A DNA stretch of 64,000 nucleotides from assembly GCA_025175895.1 (NCBI GenBank), contig CM045989.1:129903272-129967271 (forward strand), given 5' to 3'. The stretch comes from Wurfbainia villosa. Lineage: Eukaryota; Streptophyta; Magnoliopsida; Zingiberales; Zingiberaceae. The translations under genes were made by a program, and so were the position numbers. How positions within the stretch are numbered: the stretch's first letter is position 1; every line of letters begins with the position of its first letter. The notes under the pieces are model-generated. The model was not told the origin of the DNA. It saw only the letters and a list, made by a program, of their open reading frames with translations, and did no database searches. Below are positions 22,381 to 34,728 of this stretch, piece by piece.

Positions 22381-25190
22381 GAGAAATCGACGATGAGAGA
22401 TACTGGGTGAACGTAATCAACTTTTGCAATGCTACATGTGATTTTAGGACATTTCTAACTCTTGCTCGTAAAAAGTGCATATCTTCTCTAAATCTGGCAT
22501 GGTTCTAGTAGGTAATTTCTCGTATGCTAATAACCCTACATAAAAAAGCACGGTAGAGTGAAAATGTGATTTCTATACTGTGTTGACCCAAGCTTTCTTA
22601 ACCCTTAGTCTTCTGAAATGTTCATAAGCTTTGGCCACCTCTCTGTCTTCTTATGGAAATTAGGATGCTAAACAATAAGCAGGTACCATTGAGAATAAAA
22701 TAATAAACATAAACAGGAAAAATGTTATCGACATGGATCACAAGATATAAGATTTTTAAGATAATCAATATCTAAGCGATAACTATAAACCATGAAAACT
22801 AGTATGATTGCAATAACTTATTAGCAACCATTGAGAAATAAACTGATAAGTAACAAGTAACAAAAGTTAATCTTTGATGGACCTATATAACCATCATTAA
22901 TTAGATAATCCAGATGTATAGGGCACATGCAAACCAAGAATAATTGAAGTCCCAAAAATAATTAAGAATAACAAGCTCAATATAAAAGAATAACAAGAAA
23001 CAACACTTAGACCCTTCTATTTTTTCTCCTTTTACAAACATATTTAAATTAAAAGGAAGTGCAACAATATTCTTTTAAAAAAAGTACTAGTTCAAAAAAC
23101 TTCAAAGTCATAATTAGGAAAGGTCCAAAGTGGCGCATATGCCACTCAAATATGATTCATACAACAGCATCAAATTCCATAGAATTGAAGCCAACTCACT
23201 CTACTCCTCGTCAGAGCCAACATGAGGGTTAACTAATTCTCATTTTTGAATTCTCTTTTCTTTTACATTAAATAATTTAAATTTTGATAGAAATAAAAAT
23301 AAAAAAACAAATGAATGCCAGACTTTAATTTTCGTCATTTGGTGCCCTCATGTTTTGTTTAACTTTTTGAAAGAAGAATGGCTATTTTAATGCATATATA
23401 TAATTGAGAGAGTGACCTATAAAGTGATCGAGACTACTCGGAAGATGCAGTGAACTCTGACATTTCATGCATGGCTGTATTAATTACTTTTATTTATTTA
23501 TTATTAATCTAAGTATTCAACTTTGACTAGTCTTCTAAATGAATGATCTTTTTGCTGATGTATCTATGGATGAATAAAAAAAAATACAGATAACTACTCA
23601 CATTCAGAATTAAACATTTCAGATTGATTTTCAAAGAGAATCGAACTTTGATATTTTAGACTCATAAAAATTTTATCACTTAATGCTTTTGACCATATTA
23701 ATAGCCTCTAATGAAGATTGATGACGATGATTCTATTATATACTGATTGATCAAATTAATATCTCTGTGAGTTTGGATCAATCAAATAGAGATGTCAATT
23801 GGGACAGATTGATGCAAAAGATGATTCGTTCTCAGTATCTTTATCAATTGATCATATATTTAACAAGAAAAAAATAAATCATAAAGAATATATTATCCAT
23901 CCAAAACTAATATTCAATTGGGACAGATAACTCCACATGACATGTCCTCCTACAAGTTTAGATAAGTTTAATTCGACATATCGATGCAATTGAGATTTAG
24001 CCAGCTGAGATAGCATCATAGCTTAGTGTAGACTTGGGCATAAGTCAACTAATTGCATTCGACCCATGTAGTCCATCATAAGCAAGCTAGATTAATCACG
24101 ACAAGATGCTTAGGCCTCCCTTTCAGTTTTCCCTACCAATAATAATTAATTAATTATTTATTTATTTAATTATTTGGGATAAACTGACATAAAATTATTA
24201 TAATAAGAACTTTTAAAAGTAATTATTTTCTTTCCTTGTAAATATCATCACCCATGATTCCAAACACTCTTTATCGATCTTTTAATTCTTTTATTTATAT
24301 AAAATTCTTCTATCATCTTTAAGCTGCCGTGAATTCTCTAATCTCCTTTGCAAGTGTTAAAGGGGTCGAGTTACAGCTTCGTTCGGCCTAGCCAGCCATG
24401 GGTCCCAACTTTTTCTAAGATAGATTATGCTATTTTGGACTGATAAAAATCCTTAAGTCAAGTGACATCTATAATTTGTCGATTGATTCAACGTGTGATT
24501 GACTTGTCACTGTGTATGGATCGAATTTAATCGGTAATAGTAGTTGATATGAAATTTTTTAATAGTATTAATTATATTTTTGTTTTTATTAATTATTTTA
24601 ATAATTTAAATATATAATAATATTAAAAAAAACAAATGAGCATGGCTCAACTTTCCGAGGGCCAGGGTTCATGTTGGGTCGGGCCCACATGGAATGGTGA
24701 GCTCCCGTTGACACTTCCATCTCTCTCAAATTATGTGATGGCATTGTTGTAAACAAAACAACAATCAAATTCTCACTAGAAAAATAGAATGAAGGTTGAA
24801 AGATGACTAATTTATTGGCATATACGTACAAGACATAGAAGCAACAATTAATGCGATAACTGAAAGAACTCTTAGTCTTAGTAATCTTATTATTTTAGTT
24901 ATTCTAATTTGGCGAATCTCTTTGTGCAAAGTGTTTATATTGTAAGAAAAAATATTAATTGGTTTCTCCACTTGTGGAAGATGTCAAAGAAAAAAAGGAT
25001 AGAGGTTTTCAAAAAGTGACTCATTGAAAAGTCAGAGTGTGAAATAGGAGTTGGAGCATACATTTTGTACGGTTTTATAAGTATAATTTACATTTTCCCA
25101 TTTACTTTGTATCGCTTGCATACTTCTAATTTGAAGGGCTAATTTTTGTTATTTTTAACTGATAGGAACCAGAATCAGAGGGTGATTGGA
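22381..25190. other. AT-rich sequence without recognisable genes or elements
   Basis: About 2.8 kb with short A/T runs (24144-24177, 24570-24630) and stops in all frames. I see no LTR ends, no protein motif and no RNA gene. It may be old intergenic DNA, the only such stretch in the window. Confidence 0.5.
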
Positions 25191-25585
25191 GCGAAGTAGC
25201 AAAGCGAAAAGAACCTTAGACATTTTAGAAGTTGACATGGACAGACATTGCCATCTGGCATGATGGTACCACACATCTGATCTGAAGAATTCGACATGGA
25301 GAAGTTGTGTTGTACAACACGATCATGTTAAATGCCACCATACTTGACACACCCCAAGTGTGTCATCTGGTATGACCATGTTCAACTCCACAACACCTAA
25401 CACACCCTAGTCATGCCATCCAACATGACTGTGGCAGGCCTATTTGTTGCAGCCCAATCTTTGACACAACCAAACCATGCCAATCAGCATGGTCGTGGTG
25501 CGTGAGTGATAGCTCGATGATCTCGGAGGTTTTAACAGAATTAGGTCATCTTGAGGGCTATAAAAACACTTTAGAAGGTCTAAAC
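25191..25585 (+). repeat. Possible LTR remnant
   Basis: Short, spaced copies of CATGACC/GGCATGA and ACACACC words precede GGGCTATAAAAACACTTTAG (about 25550). The layout resembles the U3 region of gypsy LTRs rich in CACGACCGTG words, such as ATH1 at 28400-28510. No ends or pair were found, so this is tentative. Confidence 0.3.
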
Positions 25586-26444
25586 TATTGGTGCAGGGGC
25601 ACCAGATAATCGAATATAGATTTTGATAATGACAAAGATTCAAAGTTAAACCATTCTTGGTATCTCATATGTTGTGTCGAGTGTGCAGGTAATGTATTAG
25701 ACTTTGCTAAGGTCATCGACACTAGGAGAATCTCGGGACGAGAAACCTCGATAGTCGGGTGACACCAGGAGAACCTCGGAGAGTCGAGGAACCTCGGTGA
25801 TCGTTGGCTGCGGAAGCTGGAATGACCAAAGGCAAGCTCCCAAAGATTGAGTGATGGTAAAGATGGACGGCCAGAAGTGCGATCCGACTAAGACTTTTGG
25901 AGGAAGGTCTAAGTCGAGATCGGACGGTACAGGACTGGCGAATTTACTATCAATAAAGATTCTTGTGCTAACCATGTATTGCAGGTGAGCTATCAAGATA
26001 TCAGTTGACTAGAGAGAAATGACAGTCGACTAAACTACCATCAGTCGACTATTGTATGACACTAGTCGACTGCTAGTCAAGCTGATAACTTTAAGGAAAA
26101 TCAAGATAAGATCCACTAAATGAGGGGTGATGTGGATGTTTGACCCAGATCTGGATCTCAACGAGATGAGGTACAAAAGGCTATAAAAGGAGAGACAAAT
26201 CACTCATTTTTATCAACTTGAAAAGCTTCCAAAAGTGCTCCACCAATCCAAGTGTTCATCATCATGTAATAACGTCGACTGTGCTTCCAACACTCATTCT
26301 CTTAAGTCGATAGTGCTTGTTTACTTAAATTATTCTTGTTCTTTGTGTTCTAATTGCTAAGAGGAGAAGTAGGAGTGTTACCTCGTCCTCTACATTTTTG
26401 TATATCTTTCGTATCTCTTATCTTCAATAAGGAAGAGAGTTTTA
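25586..26444 (+). repeat. LTR-b: left part of an LTR, cut by SIR2
   Basis: Starts TATTGGTGCAGGGGCACC, matching the LTR-c start TGTTGGTGCAGCAGGCACC with a decayed first dinucleotide. Shared downstream words include GTGTGCAG, GAGATCGGA and GCTATAAAAGGAG (TATA 26182-26188). CAGTCGACTA sites lie near 26010-26070 where LTR-c has CGATCG words. It is broken at 26444 by SIR2; the remainder should lie beyond the window. Confidence 0.7.
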
Positions 26445-28055
26445 TGTTGGTGCAATCAGCCCAGGTCACGATTGACCATACTCGAGTTGGACTCGAGTAG
26501 TATTTTGATGTTTGATAATATTTTGAGGAGATTGTTGGTGCAATCGACCCGGGTCATGATTGACCGGACTCGAGTGGTATTTTGATGTTTGATAATGGTT
26601 TGACCATTGTTTGACTATATGGTTGACATGAGATTGACCATATGATAGAGAAGTTCAAGTCTTGTGTACTTGGCATGGAAAGTCCAAGTGGGGCACTTGG
26701 CAATGGGAAAGTCCAAGTCATGGGTACTTGGCATGAAAAGTCCAAGCATGAGTCTTGGCAAGGAAAAGTCCAAACTTGAGTCTTGGCAAATGGAAAGTCT
26801 AACATGGGTTAGCAAGGGAAGTCCAAGGGGTGATATTGGCGGCGTAAAATCCAAGCGGGAGTCTTGGCAGCATAAGTCTAATGGTTTGGCAGCGTAAAGT
26901 CCAAGCGATAGTCTTGGAAGTGTAAGCCCAAATGTGCCTTGGCGGTATAGGTCAACTTTGCATGATAATAGTCGATAGAAACACTTGAAGACTAGCGTAT
27001 GGATGAACAAGTCATGGATGACTTGGAGGGATCCATAGGCATGAGGCTGATGGAGGTGGCTAGAAGGCTTAGGTCTAGGCTAAGGGTGGTCTAGCAAGTA
27101 TGAGGGCATCATACTTGGGGTTAAACCTCATGTTTGAGGTTTGTTAGTCGACTGGGATTATGGATCAATTGATTGATCAAGTGTTTTGATACTTGGAAAC
27201 CGAGTCAACTTGTATCAGTCGACTGAGACTATGACCAATTGACTGATGGGAGTCGACTGGAGTTCAATTGTAGAAAATAGCCTGGCAGTCGACTAATGGC
27301 CTGATCAGTCGACGACTATGGCTGGCAGTCGACTGATGGTCGATGTCGCAGACACAGAAGGTTCCAGAGTCAACTGTTAGGGTTTGACAGTCGAGTGATG
27401 GCTCGATCAGTTGACTGATGGGCATGATCAGTCGACTGATGGTCTATCCGTTAGAACTTATCCAACGTGGCTCGGGCCGTTGTGAGACAACAGCTACAGG
27501 AGCAGTCGACTGATGGTCTAGATCAATCGACTGCTAGGCAAAATTCAGCTTGAATGCAGGTTATAAAAGCAGCTCATAGAGAGGGATTTGGCAAGGGTTT
27601 CTTGAGGCGATTTTGAGGGGATTTGATGTTGCAATCCAGACCTTCAAGACTATTCTCAAGCAACCAAAAGCAAGCATTCAAAGATCTCTTGTAAAGTGTT
27701 TTTCTTTACTTGTATTGTATTTCATATTTGTATTTGCTTGTTTTCATTCTATTACTTAGTGTAATCTCTTGTATGAGGTTTCTCCGCCTCCGACGTGTTG
27801 TCGAGAAGGAGCGTTATTGTTTAGTGGTGTCGTTTGCATCTCTAGAGCTCATTTGAGCTCACCCCGTGGAGTAGGAACCCTAAGGTTCCGAACCACGTAT
27901 ATCCTTGTGCATTTGTGATTGTACTTGTATTTTATTTTCATTGTATATTTCGTATTTCTGTTGCGTACTAACATTTTGTAGCAAACATGATCGAATTCTA
28001 TCATCCAACGAAAAATGCTATTCACCCCTCTCTAGCGACAATCAATTCCCCAATA
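26445..28055 (+). repeat. SIR2 5' LTR
   Basis: 1611 bases, ending just before a primer-binding site. It has a second LTR-like start at 26533 (TGTTGGTGCAATCGACCCGG) preceded by GGAGAT, as in SIR4. The hairpin array is 26653-26950, the palindrome block about 27147-27537 with several CAGTCGACTG sites, and the U5 stem-loop GCTA..TAGC near 28018-28036. Confidence 0.88.
27562..27568 (+). promoter_or_regulatory. SIR2 LTR TATA box
   Basis: TATAAAA in GGTTATAAAAGCAGCTC, at the same relative place as in LTR-b, LTR-c and SIR4 (GGATAAAAGG, 47160). Confidence 0.65.
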
Positions 28056-28072
28056 AGTGGTATCAGAGTGAG
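28056..28072 (+). other. SIR2 primer-binding site
   Basis: AGTGGTATCAGAGTGAG directly after the LTR; initiator tRNA-Met type with a change after TGGTATCAGAG. Confidence 0.8.
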
Positions 28073-28129
28073 GTCGCTCTTCATTTGGACTAACCATCAA
28101 GAGAGCACCGCTAGAGGGTGAAGAACAAG

Positions 28130-28185
28130 ATGAAATTTGAAGAAAAGTTGGGATGGGATATCAACACCCCAATCCTATATGCCTT
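28130..28185 (+). pseudogene. SIR2 gag, first codons
   Basis: ATG 28130 reads MKFEEKLGWDINTP, the same start as the SIR4 gag (MEFEGKLGWDIYTP). It is interrupted at 28185 by ATH1. The 5-base flank GCCTT (28181-28185) and GTCTT (45580-45584) differ at one base and mark the duplication. Confidence 0.85.
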
Positions 28186-29550
28186 TGATGTGAGCAAAAC
28201 AAACAGAGTTTTAGGAGTAGTTTTCGCTCACATCTCGTTTCATTTTATGTTTGCTTTATGCATATTTTACTTTATTTTCCATGCATTTCCTATTTTCTGG
28301 TTCGGAGATCTGCTCTGTATACTTTTGTGTACAGGATAACATTTCGTGGGGAAAATGGTGTACTTTCGAAGCAAAAAGAAGACATTTGACAGCTGGACGT
28401 AGAAAGGAACACGACCAGGGCGTGTGCCTACACACAACCGTGTTCGGGAGCGAAAATGGCCGCCACAACCTGTCACATGGCCCGGCCATGTGTTTTCACA
28501 CGGCCATGTGGCGGCCAGACAATTTGATGCAACCAGGGTTTTTTTTCAGATTTCACAGCGATCTGGCGTGATGTCTATATAAGGAAAGCTACGCCCAAAC
28601 CCTAGGAGGAGGCACGACGGCTGGGACGACACTCCAAATCCCTAAAAAGCATCGGAAACTCACAAGGGGGAGGAAGAAGACCGCTGAAGATCTAAGTTCT
28701 ATACTTCAACGTCGGAGAGAAGCCCACATTGCATTGTAAATTTCTGTTCTTGCATGTTATCTATTGTTTATTCGAACATGAACATGCTTTATGTTTCCCC
28801 TCTCATATTTATGGAGTAGTTTCTTCGATTCTAGGATTATGGAGTAGTTTGTGTGCATAGAACATGTTATTCTAAATTAAATTTTGTACTTGAGTTTATA
28901 TTGCAATTGGTATTAGCTTAGACCGAGATCTATGTGTTTTTGGTTTTCTATCTACTGTGCTTAGCCGATACGAGGGGTGACAACCCTTGTATCTAAGATT
29001 TAGGGGAATTAAAGAGAAACCTAGAGGTTGGCCTCATCTCCTGTAACTATGAATAGAAGGATGCAATAGAATTGAAAATGATTCATCGCAGAGATTGATT
29101 CGGCATCCTCGTACCGCCTATCCTGTCCTTGTAAGACAGAGATAGCTCTCGATAGATACGAAGGCTCATCGGGAGAGTGTATGATGTCCCTTCCACAAGG
29201 TCATAGTTAGACATTTAGACAATGACCAATTGATAGCATGTTTTGCGACACAAGCGAAATCGAAATCCTAGAATCCCTTCCAAAGACTCGGGCAAGCCTT
29301 TTCTTCTTCCGTGTGACACCATATTGAGTTAGAACCACCGACAACCCTCACAATCATAACCATTAGATTTGACTTCCGAACAATAATGTCCACCGAATAG
29401 ATCGGTACTCGAATCTCAGTCCCTATGGGATCAATAAATCTATTTATTATTTGATGACATCCATTTACTTGCAAGCGTTGAGCACGAGCGTGCGCTTCGA
29501 GTCCTCGACGGTCTCCGTTGCGAGATTTAAGTTTGCATTTGCGTGCATCA
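28186..29550 (+). repeat. ATH1 5' LTR
   Basis: 1365 bases, partner of 44210-45579 (1370 bases). U3 contains a cluster of CACGACC, CACACGG and GGCCATGTG words (28400-28515). TATA is at 28576. R/U5 is about 970 bases. Confidence 0.93.
28576..28582 (+). promoter_or_regulatory. ATH1 LTR TATA box
   Basis: TATATAA in GATGTCTATATAAGGAAAGC, conserved at 44600-44606 in the 3' LTR. Confidence 0.7.
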
Positions 29551-29556
29551 AGTTTT

Positions 29557-29574
29557 TGGCGTCGTTGTCGGGGA
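29557..29574 (+). other. ATH1 primer-binding site (Athila type)
   Basis: TGGCGTCGTTGTCGGGGA, six bases after the LTR. It is the familiar Athila/Tat site TGGCGCCGTTGCCGGGGA with two C-to-T changes, thought to pair with tRNA-Asp. Confidence 0.88.
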
Positions 29575-29816
29575 CTGATTGATTCAATATCGAATCAAGA
29601 AGTGGATAATTGGATCGGACTTAGGTTAGATTTATTTACTTGTTTATTTTTATTTTATTTTAATTTTTAGATTTTCCATTTCTAGATTTAGTTTTTATTT
29701 TATTTTAGCAGTGATTCTCTATTTATTATTGGCTCTTTGATTAGTTAGCTAGATTAGTCTATTTCTTATTTTTGAGTATTAGGTAATACTCCTAATTTTG
29801 TGGCTCGGTTCTTCGT

Positions 29817-31808
29817 ATGCTTAGACACTTAAGATCGGAAGATCTGATTTCGATCGATTTAGAAATCGAACGAACCTATCATTGTCGAAGAGCCAAACAG
29901 AAGAGGATGGAGGACCAAGTTGCATCCGAAGTGAATATAGGTAACCGACCTCTGCGGGATTACGTAGCTCCTAGTGCTAGAGGATTTAGGACGAGTATAG
30001 CTGGACCATCCATTTCGGCAAACAACTTTGAACTGAAGCCAGCACTCATACATTTGGTCCAGCAGAGTTAATTTAGGAGAGCTACGACTGAAGACCTGAA
30101 CCGACACCTAGAGATATTTTTGGAAATCTGCTCGACGATGAAGATAAATGGAGTCCTTATGGACGCGATCCACCTGAGCCTATTCCCATTCTCATTGCGG
30201 GATAAGGCTAAGGCATGACTTCACTCCCTGCCTTCGGGAAGCATTACTACATGGGAGCAATGTGAGCAACAGTTCTTGAACAAATACTTCCCACCAAGCA
30301 AAACTGCTCACATGCACCATCTAATCACAAGCTTCCGTCAGAAGGAAAGGGAGTCCCTATTTGAAACTTGGGATCGCTACAAGGGGCTACTTTACCAATG
30401 CCCCCACCATGGACTGGAAAGGTGGCTAGTGATCCACATCTTCTACAATGGGATCACGCACGCCACAAAGATATCCCTCGATTCTGCCGCAGGAGGAGCA
30501 CTTATGAATAAGACTATAGAGGAAGCGGAGGAGCTAATAGAAGAGGTGCCCTAGAACCACCATCAATGGGCTTCCGAAAGTGGTCACCTAGCTCCTGCAG
30601 CGGGACAATATGACGTCAACTCCGTGGACCACCTAGCAGCGAGAATGGACGCGCTTAGCAGACGATTCGACTCTTTAAATCCTGCATCTGCATGTGCGGC
30701 CATTGACTTTGGAGAAGGGGCAGCAGCGTATCGGGAGGACTACTGTGGAGGACAGGGTGGCTCAGCAGAGCAGATTGAGCATTATGATGCGGTTGGGGAT
30801 TACAATCAAAGGCCCAACAACCCATTCTCCAATACCTACAATCCCGAATGGAGGAACCACCCAAATTTTTTCTATCGAAATAACTCGGAAAACTTCCAAC
30901 CATCAGGAGGGTATGGGTAGCAGCAGGGCAATGGGCAGCAGCAACAATAGAAGTCTAGGTTAGAATTGATGATGGAAGACTTCATTTCTACCCAAACAAA
31001 GGCCAATGAAGAGTTCCGCCACCAACATAAGAAAATAGAGGAGTCACTCGGAGACTTGAAGGTCACTATTGATGGTCTTGCAAGTCACACAAGGATTTTG
31101 GAGACACAAGTGGCCCAGATAGCTCAAACCGTGTCGCAACCTATGAATAATTCTTCGTCATTACTCGAGCCGAGTCAAGCTAAGAAGGAAGGAGTGTGCA
31201 GCGAGAGAGTAGCACAGTGAAACAGATCCGCCAAGGGGTGTGCAACCATGATTTCCACCCTACTAGACCAACCTGAAATTGAAGATAAAATTCCAGTCCA
31301 GCTTGAGGCCCCTGGTGAATTTGTTATCCCCTACTCGATTTATGGGGAAAGCTTCGATGAAGCGTTGTGCGACTTGGGGTCATCAGTAAGTGTGATACCC
31401 TATGCATACCATTTGAAGATTGGACTGAATGGGCTCCAACCAACGAACCTTGGTATTCGTATGGGGGATGACTCAGTCAAGGAACCCATCGACATGCTAA
31501 CACATGTGCCTGTGGTCGTCGAGAACTTCGTGATACATACAAATTTTATCATACTCGACACAAGGCCAGATCCCTAGAATCCCATCATCTTGAGAAGGCC
31601 CTTTCTGGCAACTGCAGGGGCGTGCATAGATGTAAAGGCACACCATATCTCATTAGAGGTAGATGGGGAGATCATCCTCTTCAGCCTATCAGAGTGTAGA
31701 GCTCCCTACCTAGACGACTTTACTTTCAGTAGGATAAAGCCGAGCCCGCCAGATATAGACACCGAGACGGATGAATGGAGGTTCACAGAACTTCCAGAGC
31801 CAAGTTGA
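29817..31808 (+). pseudogene. ATH1 gag-protease
   Basis: One frame is kept for 2 kb without a frameshift but with about seven internal stops. Gag shows ANNFELKPALIHLVQQS, LFPFSLRDKAKA, LHSLPSGSITTWE, LNKYFPPSKTA and GALMNKTIEEAEELIEE, all strongly Athila-like. A Gln/Asn-rich linker follows (30780-30960). Protease has CDLGSSVSVIP with the D-L-G active site of this family, then ILRRPFLATAGACIDV (31590 on). Stops include TGA at about 30217, where tryptophan stands in relatives, and TAG at 30552 and 31575. The start is taken at 29817 because the family motif begins shortly after; an upstream start is possible. The frame ends 31806-31808, where integrase-side sequence would be expected much later. 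Confidence 0.9.
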
Positions 31809-32251
31809 TAATGGAGTGTGGTCGAGCTAAACGACCTTAAACAAAGCGTTTCTTGGGAGGCAACCCAAGTTTAGTTTTTTAGGTTTTCTTTTGATTATAT
31901 TGCATTCATTTGGTTAATTTGAACTTTGATTTCCATTTCGTTTAGCATTAGGAACAGAAAGAACTTGCTAGGTAAAAGTAAAATCAATTTTTAGCTTATA
32001 TGGCGAAGTGTGTGAGAAAATTCGTACCGTTGTGCACAAAAGGAGGGAAATAGTGGACACACGGCTTGGCCATGTATTTTCCCACGGTCGTGCCTGACTA
32101 ACCCGAGGCGCACACGGCCTGGCCGCGTGTTTTCACACGGTCGTGGCGCGTGAGGTTAAGTAGGGCACACCGTGCGTTTTCACTCCAAATGCGCCGTGTG
32201 TTTTGATTTTTCTTGCCCTAGCCGTGTGGATCCTTCGTCCCCACCACCTAG
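31809..32251 (+). promoter_or_regulatory. ATH1 post-pol spacer with a U3-like palindrome cluster
   Basis: Starts with GTCGAGCTAAACGACC and TTGGGAGGCAACCCAAG, the usual sequence after the pol of Athila elements; the latter is itself an inverted repeat (TTGGG / CCCAA). At 32040-32220 words such as CACACGGC, GGCCGCGTG and GTGTTTTCACACGG repeat. GTGTTTTCACACGG is also in the U3 of the LTR near 28490. The late ORF starts right after (ATG 32252). Confidence 0.6.
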
Positions 32252-33516
32252 ATGCCTTTCCAACCTTCAAGGAAGCCCAAAAGAAGTAAGGATGAGAAGG
32301 ATCAAGCAAGTGGCATCTTGATCTAGTGCTTCGGAGTGACGAGCAAGGAGAACTGACGCCCCTCAAGCTCCGGAGGAGGGTAACGCTCTTGCAACCCTTC
32401 TTTTTCGCAACAATGAGCATAGGGATAGATATAACATGCTTTCTACTCGTAAAATCACTACAACTAGGTATCTTGATGAAGATTTACTAGAATCCTTAGG
32501 GTTGTTGGGTGACATTCAAGCTCTATTTGCAAAAATAGGGTGAGAGAGATAATGGGGATAAGACACCCAACCTACCCTAGGGTAGTTTTAGAGTTTTTAA
32601 GTTCTTTAGAAGCTGAAGTTTTAACGGGTAGAGAGAGCGAAGAGGGTAGGATTACCTTTAGGATATTTAACATTGAGTATGAATGGACACTACACCAATA
32701 GAACTCATGCTTTGGCTTGCCGAGTGGGGGAGAGAGAAGAACCCCTATTGGATTTAACTCTCGGATCTTTTGGATCGAATTGATAGGAGAGTACGCTTAC
32801 GACCCGTCTAGGGCCAAAGCATCATGCCTCCAAAATGCTATTTTTCGATACCTCCACCGAATCATGGCAAGTACTATTTTTGGTCGTGGGGAGAGTGATG
32901 GTGTAGTGAGAGCTAGCGAGCTGCTTTGCCTATGGGACATGCTACAAGAAAGGAGTAGCATCGATGTAGGGTCTCATTTCATTAAACACTTAGTGAAAAT
33001 GGGCAAAGCAGCGAGAGGAGAGATTAATGTGGGGGGCCTACTTACCCACATTTGCCATAGGATGGGGTACATTTACACCACACTAGATAGCATAGAGGGG
33101 AGCTCTAGGATCGACCTAGGAGTGTGCATGGCCATGAAGATGATTGTAAGAGATGGACACTCCTTATGCTTTGTAAGGAAAAACCTGACGACCCTCAGGC
33201 TCCCTGACCCCGATCGTACCACCATCACCACATGCGCCAACTGGCACTTAGATCTGATAGTGGAGTCCCTGCTATATGAGGGACTATCCACGACGACACC
33301 CATCTCTCTCCCTTTGCATCACTCTCCATCCAGTCCATACATACATAGGAGCCCACTTAGTCCACGTTAACATGAGCCTGCACTTGCACCACCACCTTTT
33401 TCTACTTTTGAGCAGGATGCAGGTACATCTGCCTATGATTTTTCGTAGTTCCGATTGCGCCTTGACGACATATATGTCGAGCAGCAGACGTAGAGGCATC
33501 GATGGGAGGAGCAGAA
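32252..33516 (+). pseudogene. ATH1 late ORF, first part (putative plant transposon protein domain)
   Basis: From MPFQPSRKPKRSK at 32252 through shifted frames: RARRTDAPQAP, RYLDEDLLESLGLLGDIQAL, HPTYPRVVLEFLSSL, ITFRIFNIEYEWTL. The open stretch 32717-33370 reads FWIELIGEYAYDPSRAKAS, IFRYLHRIMASTIFGRGES and GLLTHICHRMGYIYTTLDS. This is the well-known late ORF of Athila-type elements, sometimes called envelope-like from its position; I see no signal peptide or membrane segment and do not call it envelope. SIR3 cuts it at 33516. Frameshifts and stops make it inactive. The role of the protein is unknown. Confidence 0.8.
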
Positions 33517-34714
33517 TGTTGGTGATCATTTGGAAGCTAGAGGGGGGGTGAATAGCTTGTTTTTCTTCTCTACAAAAATATTAGTGGAAGCACAACAAAA
33601 ATAATAATAACACAAATGAAAAACATGCTAACACAATTCTTTTACATGGTTCGGAGATGGCGCTCCTACTCCACGGTGATCCTTGAGGTGGATCAACTCT
33701 AATCAAATCACTATGAAGCTTTCCTTTACAACAATCCTCCTCTTCTTACAAAGAATGAAACTTGAGCTTAGAGAGAGGAGGAGAAGATTTAAAAACACTA
33801 GAAAGCTTAAAAACTCATGGAGGCTTGAGAGAATAATCAGAGAATGAGCATTACCCCAAAAACCTCCACCAGCCCTTTTTTTATAGAGAGAAGGCTGATT
33901 TTCCCATTGGAGCACTATCAGTCGACTGCCGGTGCAATTAACGGCTTCTGAACAGCTGGATTCACAGGATTCAGAATCGTTTCCTCCAACGGCATTCTCA
34001 TCAGTTGACTGATCCATCCATCAGTCGACTGATGGAGTGATCAGTCGAGTGATCATAGGCCACAGTCGAGTGTGACTCCACTCTGTGCCCGTATTTAACT
34101 TGATTAGTCGAGCCATCGCTGGCGATCGGATCGCAACATCACCAACATCGACACGACGAAGCGATGACTGATGGTCAGGGTTTCATCCTGACTCAGTCGA
34201 GCACTTGACCAGTCGACTGATACATCGTATCAGTCGACTGATACTCATCAAGTATGAGTAATTCATACTTGATTTTACCCCTTAGATCTAGACTCAACCT
34301 TCTAGCTCTTCCTTAAGCCTTGCGCCTCCAGGATCCCTCCGAGTCCGCGACTTATTCATCCTTTGCGCTTTGCTTCCAAGAGCTTACTTTGGTTTTGTCA
34401 TGTCTTGGGTTTCCTTTGCCAAGGCATCCTTGGACTTTACGCCACCAAGTCTATATGCTTGGACTTACGCTGCCAAGACTTTCTTTTGGACTTCCTTTGC
34501 CAAGGTCCGTTTGAACTTAATGCCGCCAAGACAACATGCTTGGTCTTATGCCGCCAAACCTTTACCTTGGACTTCTCTTGCCAAGATCATACTTGGACTT
34601 TGCCTTTACCTGTCACTTAATCATGTTCACCATTAGATCACAATTTGTTGCCTAACTTAGATGATTATCCAAACATCAAAACATATAAATGCTTGGGGCA
34701 TTGTTGCACCAACA
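33517..34714 (-). repeat. SIR3 3' LTR
   Basis: 1198 bases, partner of 41716-42924. On the minus strand it starts TGTTGGTGCAACAATGCCCC. The hairpin array is at about 34375-34600 and the palindrome block at 33910-34235. TATA (minus strand) is at 33880-33885, the U5 stem-loop AAGCTA..TAGCTT at about 33534-33556. Confidence 0.93.
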
Positions 34715-34728
34715 ATCTCCCCCTTTTT
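34715..34728 (-). other. SIR3 polypurine tract
   Basis: The minus strand reads AAAAAGGGGGAGAT directly before the LTR, identical to SIR1, SIR4 and SIR5. Confidence 0.9.

Noticed and set aside
22031..25585. Host gene in the non-element stretch
   Set aside because: No ORF beyond chance, no splice-consistent chain of exons, no recognisable protein or RNA motif.
32286..32343. Possible intron at the start of the ATH1 late ORF (GTAAGG donor)
   Set aside because: The only in-frame acceptor gives 58 bases, too short for a usual plant intron; a frameshift with two TGA codons explains the region better.
32717..33370. Calling the ATH1 late ORF an envelope gene
   Set aside because: No signal peptide, no membrane segment, no cleavage site visible; position alone is not enough.
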